A DNA stretch of 17,680 bases from a bacterium (lineage in GTDB: Bacteria > Bacillota_I > Bacilli_A > RFN20 > CAG-826): the NCBI GenBank assembly GCA_004561785.1, contig SFUB01000022.1, positions 1-17,680 of the forward strand, read 5' to 3'. The notes below the pieces were generated by a model. That model ran no database searches. It saw only the letters and a list, made by a program, of their open reading frames with translations, and was not told the origin of the DNA. Positions within the stretch are counted from its first letter, which is position 1. Each line of letters opens with the position of its first letter. The translations under genes were made by a program, and so were the position numbers. Positions 1-6,677 of the stretch are shown here, one piece after another.

Positions 1-1610
1 TAGCAAGAAATCCCCTTCTTCTGAATTTGCTTTTTTAGCTGCCTTTTGAAAAGGGAGGCGATCCCTTTTTCCTGGGACTTTTTGCTTTTATAAATCCGGT
101 AACCAAAGTTTTTGTCGGAGAAACAGTGTCCGGGGACCCTTTGGCTATATCCGCCGAACTCCGAAAGACTGAGGATCCTCTCTCCATCTTGCTTCATATG
201 GATTGGCAAGAAGTAGATGTGGTTCCCAACGAAATCGCCGGCCTTCTGGTCGAACCAGCCACAGTCGGAATCGATAAGCCTGGTGGGATCCTGCTCTTTC
301 AGCCGGGCGGTGAGCCGCACGGAATCGAACTGCCCCCATCCCTCATTAAACAAAACGTAAGCGCAAAGAGACGGAACGTTGTAGAGCAGCTGGGTCAATT
401 GGGGAATCTGCCCTTCGAAGCGGGCCCTTGAGAAGGGGCTTCCTTGGCCAAACCGTTCATGATCTTTTGGCTTGGTGTCTTTAAAGGAATAACGGAGGAA
501 AGGCGCCGTGGCGATTAACCAAGGCTTATAGGGTGCGCCGTTATTCACGAAATCCTGGATAACCAGCATTCCCAAGCGATCGCAATGGTAATACCATCGC
601 ATCGGTTCGATCTTAATATGCTTTCGGAGCATGTTGAACCCCATCTTTTTCATGAGGGCAATGTCATCGATCATCGCTTGATCGGAGGGGGCGGTAAGCC
701 CGCCGTCCGGGTAATAGCCTTGGTCCAAGACCCCCTTCATGAGATAGGGCTTGTTGTTCAAAGCGAAATAGACTTTGCCGTTTCGCACCGCTTTGCCGAA
801 TTTTCTCATTCCAAAATAGGAGGACACCCTGTCCTGTCCCATTTTGATTTCGACGTCGTAAAGATCCGGGCATTCCGGGGACCAAGGGTGGAAATCGGAG
901 GCAAGGGGCACGAGGAGTTCGCCCTTGGAGTCCGTTTTCCCTAATGCGATTTGGTTGCCTTTATAGGAAATCTTAATCTCGCCACCGCTCGGATTTCCTT
1001 CAAACGCTAAGGCAATTCTCACTTGCTTTTCATCAAAAAGAGGGGTGATTTGCAAGGAAACAATTGCTTGATCCGGCAAAACCTCAAACCAGACATTGCC
1101 CCAAATGCCCGAGGTCGGAGTATACCAGATTCCCTTGGGATCGTTGCTTTGCTTGCCACGGGGATAAGAGATGGAAGAAGTGTCGTCTTTCACCGAAACA
1201 GCAAGTTCATTTATCTCGGTTTGGCAAACGGCCTCAGCTTCGAAAGGCATATAACCGCCTTCGTGATGAAGAAGGAAAACCCCATTCAGATAAACGTCAG
1301 CGACTTGGTCAACCGCCTCAAAATGGAACAGAAGCCTTTTGCCAAGCAGATTGGCAGGGATCCGAAAAACCTTCCGATAATGAAGGACGTCGTCCGCGAC
1401 GACGGTTCTCATGATCCCCGACAAGGGCGTCTCAACCGAAAACGGAACGAGGATCTTCTCCGGATAATTCTCGGGAATCCGTTCGCTTTTGTCGGCTCGG
1501 AAATCCCATTCCCCATTCAAAGAGAAATAGGAATTCCTTTTGAATTGAGGCCTGGGGTATTCCGCCCGAGGCGCATCGCGATCGATATTTTTGCCTTCAC
1601 GAGTCATCAT
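1..1610 (-). CDS. Glycoside hydrolase family 2 enzyme, 3' end beyond window
   Basis: The minus-strand frame is open from 1610 to the left edge, giving 536 residues with no stop. The start is bounded by an in-frame TAA at 1622-1620, so it must be the ATG at 1610 or the adjacent ATG at 1607. The N-terminal jelly-roll sugar-binding domain (about 25-180) shows YFSLNGEWDF and GIWYTPTSGIWGNVWFE. An immunoglobulin-like domain follows (about 180-275), then a TIM barrel from about 285. The barrel holds the likely acid/base in FNEGWGQFD (E423) and the likely nucleophile in SEFGGYS (E484); their 61-residue spacing suits GH2. No signal peptide is visible, so the enzyme is probably cytoplasmic and cleaves imported beta-linked sugars. 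The family includes beta-galactosidases, beta-glucuronidases and beta-mannosidases; the substrate cannot be read from this sequence. No Shine-Dalgarno sequence precedes the start, but an extended -10 lies 8 bases upstream. Confidence 0.9.
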   Translation of the reverse strand, partial: MMTREGKNIDRDAPRAEYPRPQFKRNSYFSLNGEWDFRADKSERIPENYPEKILVPFSVETPLSGIMRTVVADDVLHYRKVFRIPANLLGKRLLFHFEAVDQVADVYLNGVFLLHHEGGYMPFEAEAVCQTEINELAVSVKDDTSSISYPRGKQSNDPKGIWYTPTSGIWGNVWFEVLPDQAIVSLQITPLFDEKQVRIALAFEGNPSGGEIKISYKGNQIALGKTDSKGELLVPLASDFHPWSPECPDLYDVEIKMGQDRVSSYFGMRKFGKAVRNGKVYFALNNKPYLMKGVLDQGYYPDGGLTAPSDQAMIDDIALMKKMGFNMLRKHIKIEPMRWYYHCDRLGMLVIQDFVNNGAPYKPWLIATAPFLRYSFKDTKPKDHERFGQGSPFSRARFEGQIPQLTQLLYNVPSLCAYVLFNEGWGQFDSVRLTARLKEQDPTRLIDSDCGWFDQKAGDFVGNHIYFLPIHMKQDGERILSLSEFGGYSQRVPGHCFSDKNFGYRIYKSKKSQEKGIASLFKRQLKKQIQKKGISC

Positions 1611-1618
1611 GCTAGGCC

Positions 1619-1627
1619 ATTATAACA
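1619..1627 (-). promoter_or_regulatory. Extended -10 promoter element of the GH2 gene
   Basis: On the minus strand the sequence reads TGTTATAAT, a perfect extended -10. Transcription would start near 1612, only about 2 bases before the first ATG at 1610. No convincing -35 was found (TTTTGA at 1645-1640 with a 15-base spacer is weak), but extended -10 promoters can do without one. The result predicts a leaderless message. Confidence 0.6.
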
Positions 1628-1645
1628 GGGATAAATCCATCAAAA

Positions 1646-1654
1646 TGATATAAT
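1646..1654 (+). promoter_or_regulatory. Extended -10 promoter element of the M24 peptidase gene
   Basis: The plus strand reads TGATATAAT, a perfect extended -10. Transcription would start near 1661, leaving a leader of about 16 bases that contains the AGAAGG ribosome site at 1665-1670, 6 bases before the ATG at 1677. It stands back to back with the GH2 promoter, and the two polymerase footprints overlap. Confidence 0.65.
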
Positions 1655-1676
1655 CAAGCGGGAAAGAAGGATCCTT

Positions 1677-2858
1677 ATGAGACTTCAAGAAATTCAAAAA
1701 TCCATCCACGAGGAAGGCGCGGACGCATGGGTTCTCGTCGATTACGAAAATAGGAACCCAGTCGTCGCTCAGCTATTGCTTCACAAAATGCTGACGCGGA
1801 AAATCGTCCTCATCCTCCCAAAAGATGGGAAAGGTCAAATCATTTGCCACTCCATCGACGAAGTGTTTCTCCGTGGCGAAGAGATCAAAAAGAATTTCGA
1901 TCTCCACATTTATAAAACCTGGCAGGAGATGCTAGACCAAGAAAAAGCAATCCTTTCGGGCTACAAAACCGTCTTGATGGATTACTCGGAAAACGGGCTT
2001 TTGATGCGCGTGGCTTTAGCGGATTTCGGCTCGGTTGATTTTGTCAAGAAACTGGGATTGGAAGTTAAATCCAGCATGAACGTTTTGCAGGCAATAACAG
2101 CGAGAATTACTGAAAAAGGCCGCGATTTGCAAAGAAAAGCATGCAAAATTGCCTTAAAAATCAAGGATGAGGCCTTTGAAAAGATCCGTGACGATATCCT
2201 GGCAAAAGGCGAAAGCGACGAATATGAAATTCAACAATTCATCTGCGATCGCTTCCATCAGGAAGGAATGGTTTACGACGACCCCCCGATCGTCGCCATC
2301 GGCCAAAACGCGAACGACCCGCATTACGGGCCGACGAAGGAAATCCACTCCTCCATCCGAAAAGGGGACCTCGTCCTCATCGACATGTGGGCGAAATACA
2401 CTGACGAGGAAGCCGTCTATGCCGACATCACCTGGATGGCTTATGTCGGAAGCACCGTCCCAAGCGTTTACGCAGATCGCTTTGAAATCGCTAAACGCGC
2501 TAGAGATGGGGTCATCGAATTCCTGAAGGAAAATCTCCCCATACGAAAAGTCGCGGCTTATGAGGCCGATGACGTTGCGAGACGAATCATTTCGGAAGCC
2601 GGGTATGGAGACTATTTCATCCATCGCGTTGGTCACAACATCGCCGCCGACGTATCCCCCCACGGCCCCGGGGCGAACTTAGACGATTATGAAACCAAAG
2701 ACGAACGTTGCCTCCTCGATCAAACATCCTTCTCGGATGAACCGGGGATCTATGCGCCCGACTTCGGCGTCAGAACGGAAACGGATTTGTTTAACGATAA
2801 CGGCGTGTTGCTCGTCGTAGGCGGGCTTCAAGACGAGGTCGTTCCGCTTCTTAAATAA
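1677..2858 (+). CDS. M24 family metallopeptidase (Xaa-Pro aminopeptidase-like)
   Basis: This 393-residue protein has a two-domain M24 layout: a creatinase-like N-terminal domain (about 1-140) and a pita-bread catalytic domain (about 145-385). All five expected metal ligands are present: D236 in LIDMW, D250 in YADITW, H320 in HRVGHNI, E355 in SDEPGIY and E368 in VRTETD. H216 in NDPHYGP is the usual substrate-side histidine. The two aspartates are 14 residues apart instead of the usual 11, as in the IDxWAK...DITW subgroup of M24. The family releases the N-terminal residue preceding proline from peptides, usually in the cytoplasm with two Mn or Co ions. The start is supported by AGAAGG 6 bases upstream. 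The gene is transcribed alone and faces the copper operon. Prolidase is the main alternative. Confidence 0.88.
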   Translation: MRLQEIQKSIHEEGADAWVLVDYENRNPVVAQLLLHKMLTRKIVLILPKDGKGQIICHSIDEVFLRGEEIKKNFDLHIYKTWQEMLDQEKAILSGYKTVLMDYSENGLLMRVALADFGSVDFVKKLGLEVKSSMNVLQAITARITEKGRDLQRKACKIALKIKDEAFEKIRDDILAKGESDEYEIQQFICDRFHQEGMVYDDPPIVAIGQNANDPHYGPTKEIHSSIRKGDLVLIDMWAKYTDEEAVYADITWMAYVGSTVPSVYADRFEIAKRARDGVIEFLKENLPIRKVAAYEADDVARRIISEAGYGDYFIHRVGHNIAADVSPHGPGANLDDYETKDERCLLDQTSFSDEPGIYAPDFGVRTETDLFNDNGVLLVVGGLQDEVVPLLK

Positions 2859-2860
2859 GA

Positions 2861-2891
2861 GAAAGCGGGGACCCGGATGGCCTCCGCTTTC
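2861..2891. terminator. Hairpin between convergent M24 and copA genes
   Basis: GAAAGCGG (2861-2868) pairs perfectly with CCGCTTTC (2884-2891) around a 15-base loop. It fills the 35-base gap between two stop codons facing each other. The T tract on the plus side is short (CTTT), so termination may be only moderately strong. It is likely shared by both convergent transcripts. Confidence 0.6.
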
Positions 2892-2893
2892 CT

Positions 2894-3100
2894 TTACATG
2901 ACTTTTGCTTTATAGCCCGCTTTCTTAACGGCTTCCAAAAGCTGATCATCGGACACTTCATTCACTTCGACGGTGGCTTTCCCCTGTTCGAGGCTCACCT
3001 CCACGGAAGCGACCCCAGGAATGCTTTGAAGCGCATCTTTGACGTGAGCGGCGCAATGCTCGCACATCATCCCGGAGATCTTAAGTTCTTTCTTCTCCAT
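2894..3100 (-). CDS. copZ: Possible nested CopZ copper chaperone, in frame inside copA
   Basis: The ATG at 3100-3098 is codon 798 of copA, in the same frame, and would give a 68-residue protein ending at the copA stop. Its size, the GMMCEHC copper site (C13 and C16 of the short form) and the beta-alpha-beta-beta-alpha-beta pattern match free CopZ chaperones, which are about 68-69 residues long. AAAGGAG (3115-3109) stands 8 bases before this ATG, as good as any ribosome site in the window. Free CopZ carries Cu(I) to CopA or to the regulator. I infer that both the fused and free forms are made from one ORF. The alternative is that the start is unused and the domain exists only as a fusion, or that a former stop between adjacent copA and copZ genes was lost. 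Confidence 0.55.
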   Translation of the reverse strand: MEKKELKISGMMCEHCAAHVKDALQSIPGVASVEVSLEQGKATVEVNEVSDDQLLEAVKKAGYKAKVM

Positions 3101-5491
3101 GGCTATTTCTCCTTTCCCCTCGGATAAGTTGAAGAGGCTTTGGTTAGGGACGATGGCTTTTTTTCGAAGCAAAGAGCCGTTCCCTTTGTATAGATGATAA
3201 AGATTGAGTCGAAGCGCATTGACCACGACGCAGACCGAGGACAAAGCCATCGCGGCCGCCCCGTACCAAGGCTTCAGCTTTGCTAGTCCAAGCGCGGAGA
3301 AAGCCCCGGATGCGATCGGGATCATGATGAGGTTGTAGAAGAACGCCCAGAACAAATTCTCTTTGATGTTCAGCAAAGTCCTTCTCGACAAGCGGATGGC
3401 GGCCACCGCATCGAGTAACGTTCCCTTCATGAGGACGACGTCAGCCGAATCGATGGCGATGTCGCTTCCGGCCCCGATCGCGATGCCCACATCGGCGCTT
3501 GTGAGAGCCGGAGCGTCGTTGATCCCATCGCCGATCATGGCGACCTTCCCCTGCTTCTTAAGTTCCTCGATCCATGCCAATTTGCCCTGAGGCAAAACGT
3601 CGGCTTTGAAGCATTCGATGCCCGCTTGTTTGGCGATGTAAGAGGCCGTCCTCTCGTTATCGCCTGTGAGCATCACGGGAGTGAGGCCAAGGGACTTCAG
3701 CTCCGCGACGGCCTGAACAGAGTCTTTCTTCAAAACATCCGCCACGGCAAGGATACCCAAGACACGCTCCCCTTTGGCGAAATAGAGCGGGGTCTTTCCT
3801 TGGTCCGAGAGGCGGTTCCCCTCATCGATCCATTCCTTTTTAAGGCCAAACCCATCCCGAAAGAGAGTGGGTTTGCCAGCGAGGCATTTCACCCCAGCGA
3901 CGTTCCCCTGAACCCCAAAGCCGGGCAATGCGGAGAATCCCTCCACGGGCAAGACGGCAACGCCCCGTTTTTCCGCCTCCGCCCGAATCGCCTTGGCCAA
4001 AGGGTGTTCCGATAAGGATTCAAGGGCATAAGCAATGGACAAAAGTTCTTCTTCGTTTGCGCCTTCAAAAGGGCAAACGTCGGTCACGACAGGAGCCCCG
4101 TTGGTCAGGGTACCCGTCTTGTCCAAGACCACGAAATCAATTTTCCCGGTTTCCTCCAAAGAAGAGGCGGTTTTGAACAAGATCCCGTTCTTCGCCCCTT
4201 TCCCGGATCCAACCATGATGGCGACGGGCGTAGCAAGCCCCAAAGCGCAAGGGCAGGCCACCACAAGCACGGAAATCGCGCGTTCCAGGGAATAGGCAAA
4301 GCGGTCATCGAAAGGCGAGCCTAGGGAAGCGATATAATCCCCACCCAAGACAATCCAGCCCAAGAAAACCAATAAGGCGATGCCAAGAACCGTGGGAACG
4401 AAGATGCCGGAGACCTTGTCCGCCAAACGGCTGATTTTTGTCTTCGTCATCGAAGCTTGTTCAACCATCTTTACGATTTGATGAAGGGTCGTTTCTCCCC
4501 CGACGCGTGTTGCTCGGCAAGTGAGAGCGCCGTTTTGGTTGATCGTCGCAGCGGATACCTTATCCCCTTTCGTCTTGTCTACCGGCGCGCTTTCACCGGA
4601 CAAAGCGGATTCATCCACGCAGCTAAAACCTTCTAACACAACCCCGTCCACCGGGAAAGATTCGCCCGGCCTAACCACGAAAACATCGGAGATTTGCACG
4701 AATTCCGCCGCAACAGTGACTTCTTTTCCGTCTTTGATGACATGGGCTTCCTTCGGGGCAAGGCCCATAAGCGATTTGATCGCGTTCGTGGTTTTCCCTT
4801 TGGAATAGGATTCAAGCACCTTCCCGATGGTGATCAAGGTGGGCACCATCCCCGCGGTCTCGAAAGTGAGGCCCATGGATTTCATCATGATCGCATGCCA
4901 GCCTTCCGCGTTCATCTCCGGCTCAAGCATCCCCGCCATCATGAACAAAACGACGAAGCCATAAAGGTAAGAGATGCCGCTGCCAAGGCAGACCAAGGTG
5001 TCCATGTTTGGCCCGCCGTGGATCAGAGCCTTGAACCCGGACGCGAAGAAGGCCCGGTTGATCAAAAGCAAAGCGCTCGAAAGAATCAATTGGAGCAATC
5101 CAAAATAAAATGGATTCTCGCCGATGACTCCTAAAGGCCAGCCCCAGGAGCTATTCATATAACCCATGGAGAAATAGAAAAGAGGAACGAGAAGTACAAG
5201 GCTGGCGATCAATCTCCGGAGAAGCTTCGGGGTCTCTTTATCTTCGAAATCCTCTTGGCCCTTTTTCTTGGTCTCGCCGCCGGGCAAAGAAGCCCCGTAG
5301 CCGGATTTAGCGACCGCTTCGCAGATCTTCTCTTCCGTCGCCGGGAGTTCATAGCTGACCAGCATGGAATTGGTAAGAAGGCTAACGCTGACCTCTTTCA
5401 CCCCCTTCACCGCGGACACGGCTTTATGAACATGCGCAGAGCAGGAAGCGCAGGTCATGCCGGTGACATCAAATCTCTGGTTCAATTTCAT
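2894..5491 (-). CDS. copA: Copper-exporting P1B-type ATPase with C-terminal CopZ domain
   Basis: This 865-residue membrane pump uses ATP to export Cu(I). In order it has an N-terminal heavy-metal domain (1-70, GMTCASC with C14 and C17) and membrane helices. The actuator loop has SGES at 298-301 in place of the common TGES. The membrane metal site is CPC at 413-415, phosphorylation is at DKTGT (D457), the nucleotide domain has SEHP (494-497), and GDGINDAP spans 654-661. The late helices carry YN (719-720) and MALSS (748-752), the Cu(I)-class signature. Most copA proteins end near residue 770. This one continues through a linker into a second heavy-metal domain (about 798-865, GMMCEHC with C810 and C813), which matches a complete CopZ chaperone. 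The start lies 6 bases after the csoR stop, so the two genes are probably co-transcribed and translationally coupled. Expression should be induced by copper through CsoR. Confidence 0.95.
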   Translation of the reverse strand: MKLNQRFDVTGMTCASCSAHVHKAVSAVKGVKEVSVSLLTNSMLVSYELPATEEKICEAVAKSGYGASLPGGETKKKGQEDFEDKETPKLLRRLIASLVLLVPLFYFSMGYMNSSWGWPLGVIGENPFYFGLLQLILSSALLLINRAFFASGFKALIHGGPNMDTLVCLGSGISYLYGFVVLFMMAGMLEPEMNAEGWHAIMMKSMGLTFETAGMVPTLITIGKVLESYSKGKTTNAIKSLMGLAPKEAHVIKDGKEVTVAAEFVQISDVFVVRPGESFPVDGVVLEGFSCVDESALSGESAPVDKTKGDKVSAATINQNGALTCRATRVGGETTLHQIVKMVEQASMTKTKISRLADKVSGIFVPTVLGIALLVFLGWIVLGGDYIASLGSPFDDRFAYSLERAISVLVVACPCALGLATPVAIMVGSGKGAKNGILFKTASSLEETGKIDFVVLDKTGTLTNGAPVVTDVCPFEGANEEELLSIAYALESLSEHPLAKAIRAEAEKRGVAVLPVEGFSALPGFGVQGNVAGVKCLAGKPTLFRDGFGLKKEWIDEGNRLSDQGKTPLYFAKGERVLGILAVADVLKKDSVQAVAELKSLGLTPVMLTGDNERTASYIAKQAGIECFKADVLPQGKLAWIEELKKQGKVAMIGDGINDAPALTSADVGIAIGAGSDIAIDSADVVLMKGTLLDAVAAIRLSRRTLLNIKENLFWAFFYNLIMIPIASGAFSALGLAKLKPWYGAAAMALSSVCVVVNALRLNLYHLYKGNGSLLRKKAIVPNQSLFNLSEGKGEIAMEKKELKISGMMCEHCAAHVKDALQSIPGVASVEVSLEQGKATVEVNEVSDDQLLEAVKKAGYKAKVM
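3109..3115 (-). promoter_or_regulatory. Internal Shine-Dalgarno sequence before nested copZ
   Basis: On the minus strand AAAGGAG lies 8 bases before the in-frame ATG at 3100. It falls in the linker between the ATPase body and the C-terminal metal domain, exactly at the domain boundary. Confidence 0.55.
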
Positions 5492-5497
5492 ACAATC

Positions 5498-5806
5498 TCA
5501 CTTCAATTTTTTGATCAGTTCCATGGTCTCTTCCATGACCCCGTCTTTACCGGCCAAAACGTCATCCTTCACGCAGGATTCAAGGTGAGAATGAAGAATC
5601 ACATATCCGAGGGATTGGAGAGCTTTTTCCGCTGCCGCCACTTGGATCAAAACATCGCCGCAATAACGGTCTTCCTCAATCATCGAGGCGATTCCTTTCA
5701 GCTGCCCCTGGATCTTTGCGATCCGGGCCGTCAGGTCTTTCTTTTGCTTTTCATCGCGAGGCGTATGCTTCTTTTTCGCGCAGCAAGCGCATTCCTTCTC
5801 AGGCAT
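5498..5806 (-). CDS. csoR: CsoR-family copper-sensing repressor
   Basis: This 102-residue, all-helical repressor belongs to the CsoR/RcnR family (DUF156). The core LTARIAKIQGQLKGIASMIEEDRYC is typical. The Cu(I) ligands follow the C-H-C pattern: C49, then H74 and C78 in HLESC. Copper binding is known to release CsoR from DNA. It is the first gene of the operon, 6 bases before copA, and a CsoR-type operator overlaps its own promoter, so it should repress itself and copA. An unusual N-terminal extension holds three cysteines (ECACC: C6, C8, C9) and a histidine at 14, which could bind extra metal. The start is fixed by the ATG 7 bases after a G6 run that may act as the ribosome site. Other family members sense Ni, sulfide or formaldehyde, but the copA neighbour argues for copper. 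Confidence 0.93.
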   Translation of the reverse strand: MPEKECACCAKKKHTPRDEKQKKDLTARIAKIQGQLKGIASMIEEDRYCGDVLIQVAAAEKALQSLGYVILHSHLESCVKDDVLAGKDGVMEETMELIKKLK

Positions 5807-5810
5807 TCTT

Positions 5811-5827
5811 ATACCCCCCTAGGGTAT
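5811..5827. promoter_or_regulatory. CsoR operator (ATACCCCCCTAGGGTAT)
   Basis: ATACCC (5811-5816) and GGGTAT (5822-5827) form an inverted repeat around CCCTA. This matches the known style of Bacillota CsoR sites at copZA promoters (a C/G-rich core flanked by ATA and TAT). It spans roughly -2 to +15 of the predicted csoR transcript, and its G6 run on the minus strand also sits where the ribosome site should be. Confidence 0.85.
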
Positions 5828-5831
5828 TTAA

Positions 5832-5859
5832 ATCATAAACCGATTCTTTTTTCTATCAA
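5832..5859 (-). promoter_or_regulatory. csoR-copA promoter
   Basis: On the minus strand TTGATA (5859-5854) and TATGAT (5837-5832) are separated by 16 bases, close to the vegetative sigma consensus. The predicted start is near 5825, inside the CsoR operator, so bound CsoR would block initiation directly. Confidence 0.75.
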
Positions 5860-5862
5860 CGG

Positions 5863-5890
5863 AAAAAGGCTCCCCTTGTTAGAGGAGCCT
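5863..5890 (-). terminator. Rho-independent terminator of the membrane-DUF1508 gene
   Basis: On the minus strand AGGCTCC pairs with GGAGCCT around a 10-base loop and is followed by TTTTTCC. It begins 14 bases after the stop of the gene ending at 5904 and insulates it from the csoR promoter just downstream. Confidence 0.85.
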
Positions 5891-5903
5891 CATGGTTTTT
5901 GGG

Positions 5904-6677
5904 TTATTCTTCTTCCTTGGTTGCATCGATGATCTGCGGCTTGAAGGCGAAATTCTTCGAGCTCTTCGCCGCGGAGATGGCGCGATCTTTGGTCGGATAG
6001 GATTCGCCCATGACGAGCACAGCTCCATTATCGGCATAAACCACGAATTGGAAGCGGCCCATCTTATCGCTGGTGATGGTCACATCCGAGGAGGAGAACT
6101 TCTTGTTTGCCTTTTCCAGCGCGCCGGTCACGCCCGCTTTGGTGGTGTAAGCCGCGGTCGCGAAGAGGAGCTGCCCGTTGTTGGCCAGCAAACGGCCGCG
6201 GAACTTCTTCGACTCATCGATATAGATTTCGAATTTGCCTTTGTCGCTTCCGTCCTCCTTGCCGAGGTCGATCCTCCATTCGCGGACCTCGTTCTCGGGA
6301 ATCTCATCCAAATCGATGATCTTGTCGGATTGATAGAACTTATCGACGGAGCTGAGGGCGGATTGGGCGGAATTGGAGTCCTTATAGAACTCCCCGGCGA
6401 CGATGAGGCGGGAGTCGTTCTTGGTGAAGATCCGGAACTGCGCATAGCCCTTCTTGTCGATGAAGATCTTGGAGAGGCCTTCGGAGACGTTCTTCTTCAG
6501 GGTTTCGATCCCTTTCTTAGCGCCATCCCTGGTTTTGTAGCCATTGGAGACAATGAGGATTTCGCCGTTGTTGGCTTTGAGACGGTATTTGTAGAAACCG
6601 GCTTCCGGGAAGACCTCATACTTCCCTTGAACTTTGTTAGCGGCTTTCGGACTGGTTTTTTTCGCATCGGCTTTCAT
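5904..6677 (-). CDS. Possible nested soluble four-repeat DUF1508 protein
   Basis: The ATG at 6677-6675 is codon 258 of the membrane-DUF1508 gene, in frame, and would give a 257-residue soluble protein containing all four repeats and no membrane helix. AAAGGAGG (6693-6686) precedes it by 8 bases. This Met is the only one between residues 120 and 462 of the long protein and lies just before the first repeat. The short form would resemble a duplicated stand-alone YegP. Caution: the linker is rich in Lys-Glu codons (AAG GAG GAA), which create Shine-Dalgarno-like runs by chance, as at 6756-6765, where no ATG follows. The layout mirrors that of copA and its nested copZ. Confidence 0.5.
   Translation of the reverse strand: MKADAKKTSPKAANKVQGKYEVFPEAGFYKYRLKANNGEILIVSNGYKTRDGAKKGIETLKKNVSEGLSKIFIDKKGYAQFRIFTKNDSRLIVAGEFYKDSNSAQSALSSVDKFYQSDKIIDLDEIPENEVREWRIDLGKEDGSDKGKFEIYIDESKKFRGRLLANNGQLLFATAAYTTKAGVTGALEKANKKFSSSDVTITSDKMGRFQFVVYADNGAVLVMGESYPTKDRAISAAKSSKNFAFKPQIIDATKEEE

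Noticed and set aside
1023..1625. Plus-strand ORF of 200 codons at the left end
   Set aside because: The opposite strand encodes a continuous GH2 enzyme with both catalytic glutamates; the plus ORF is its shadow.
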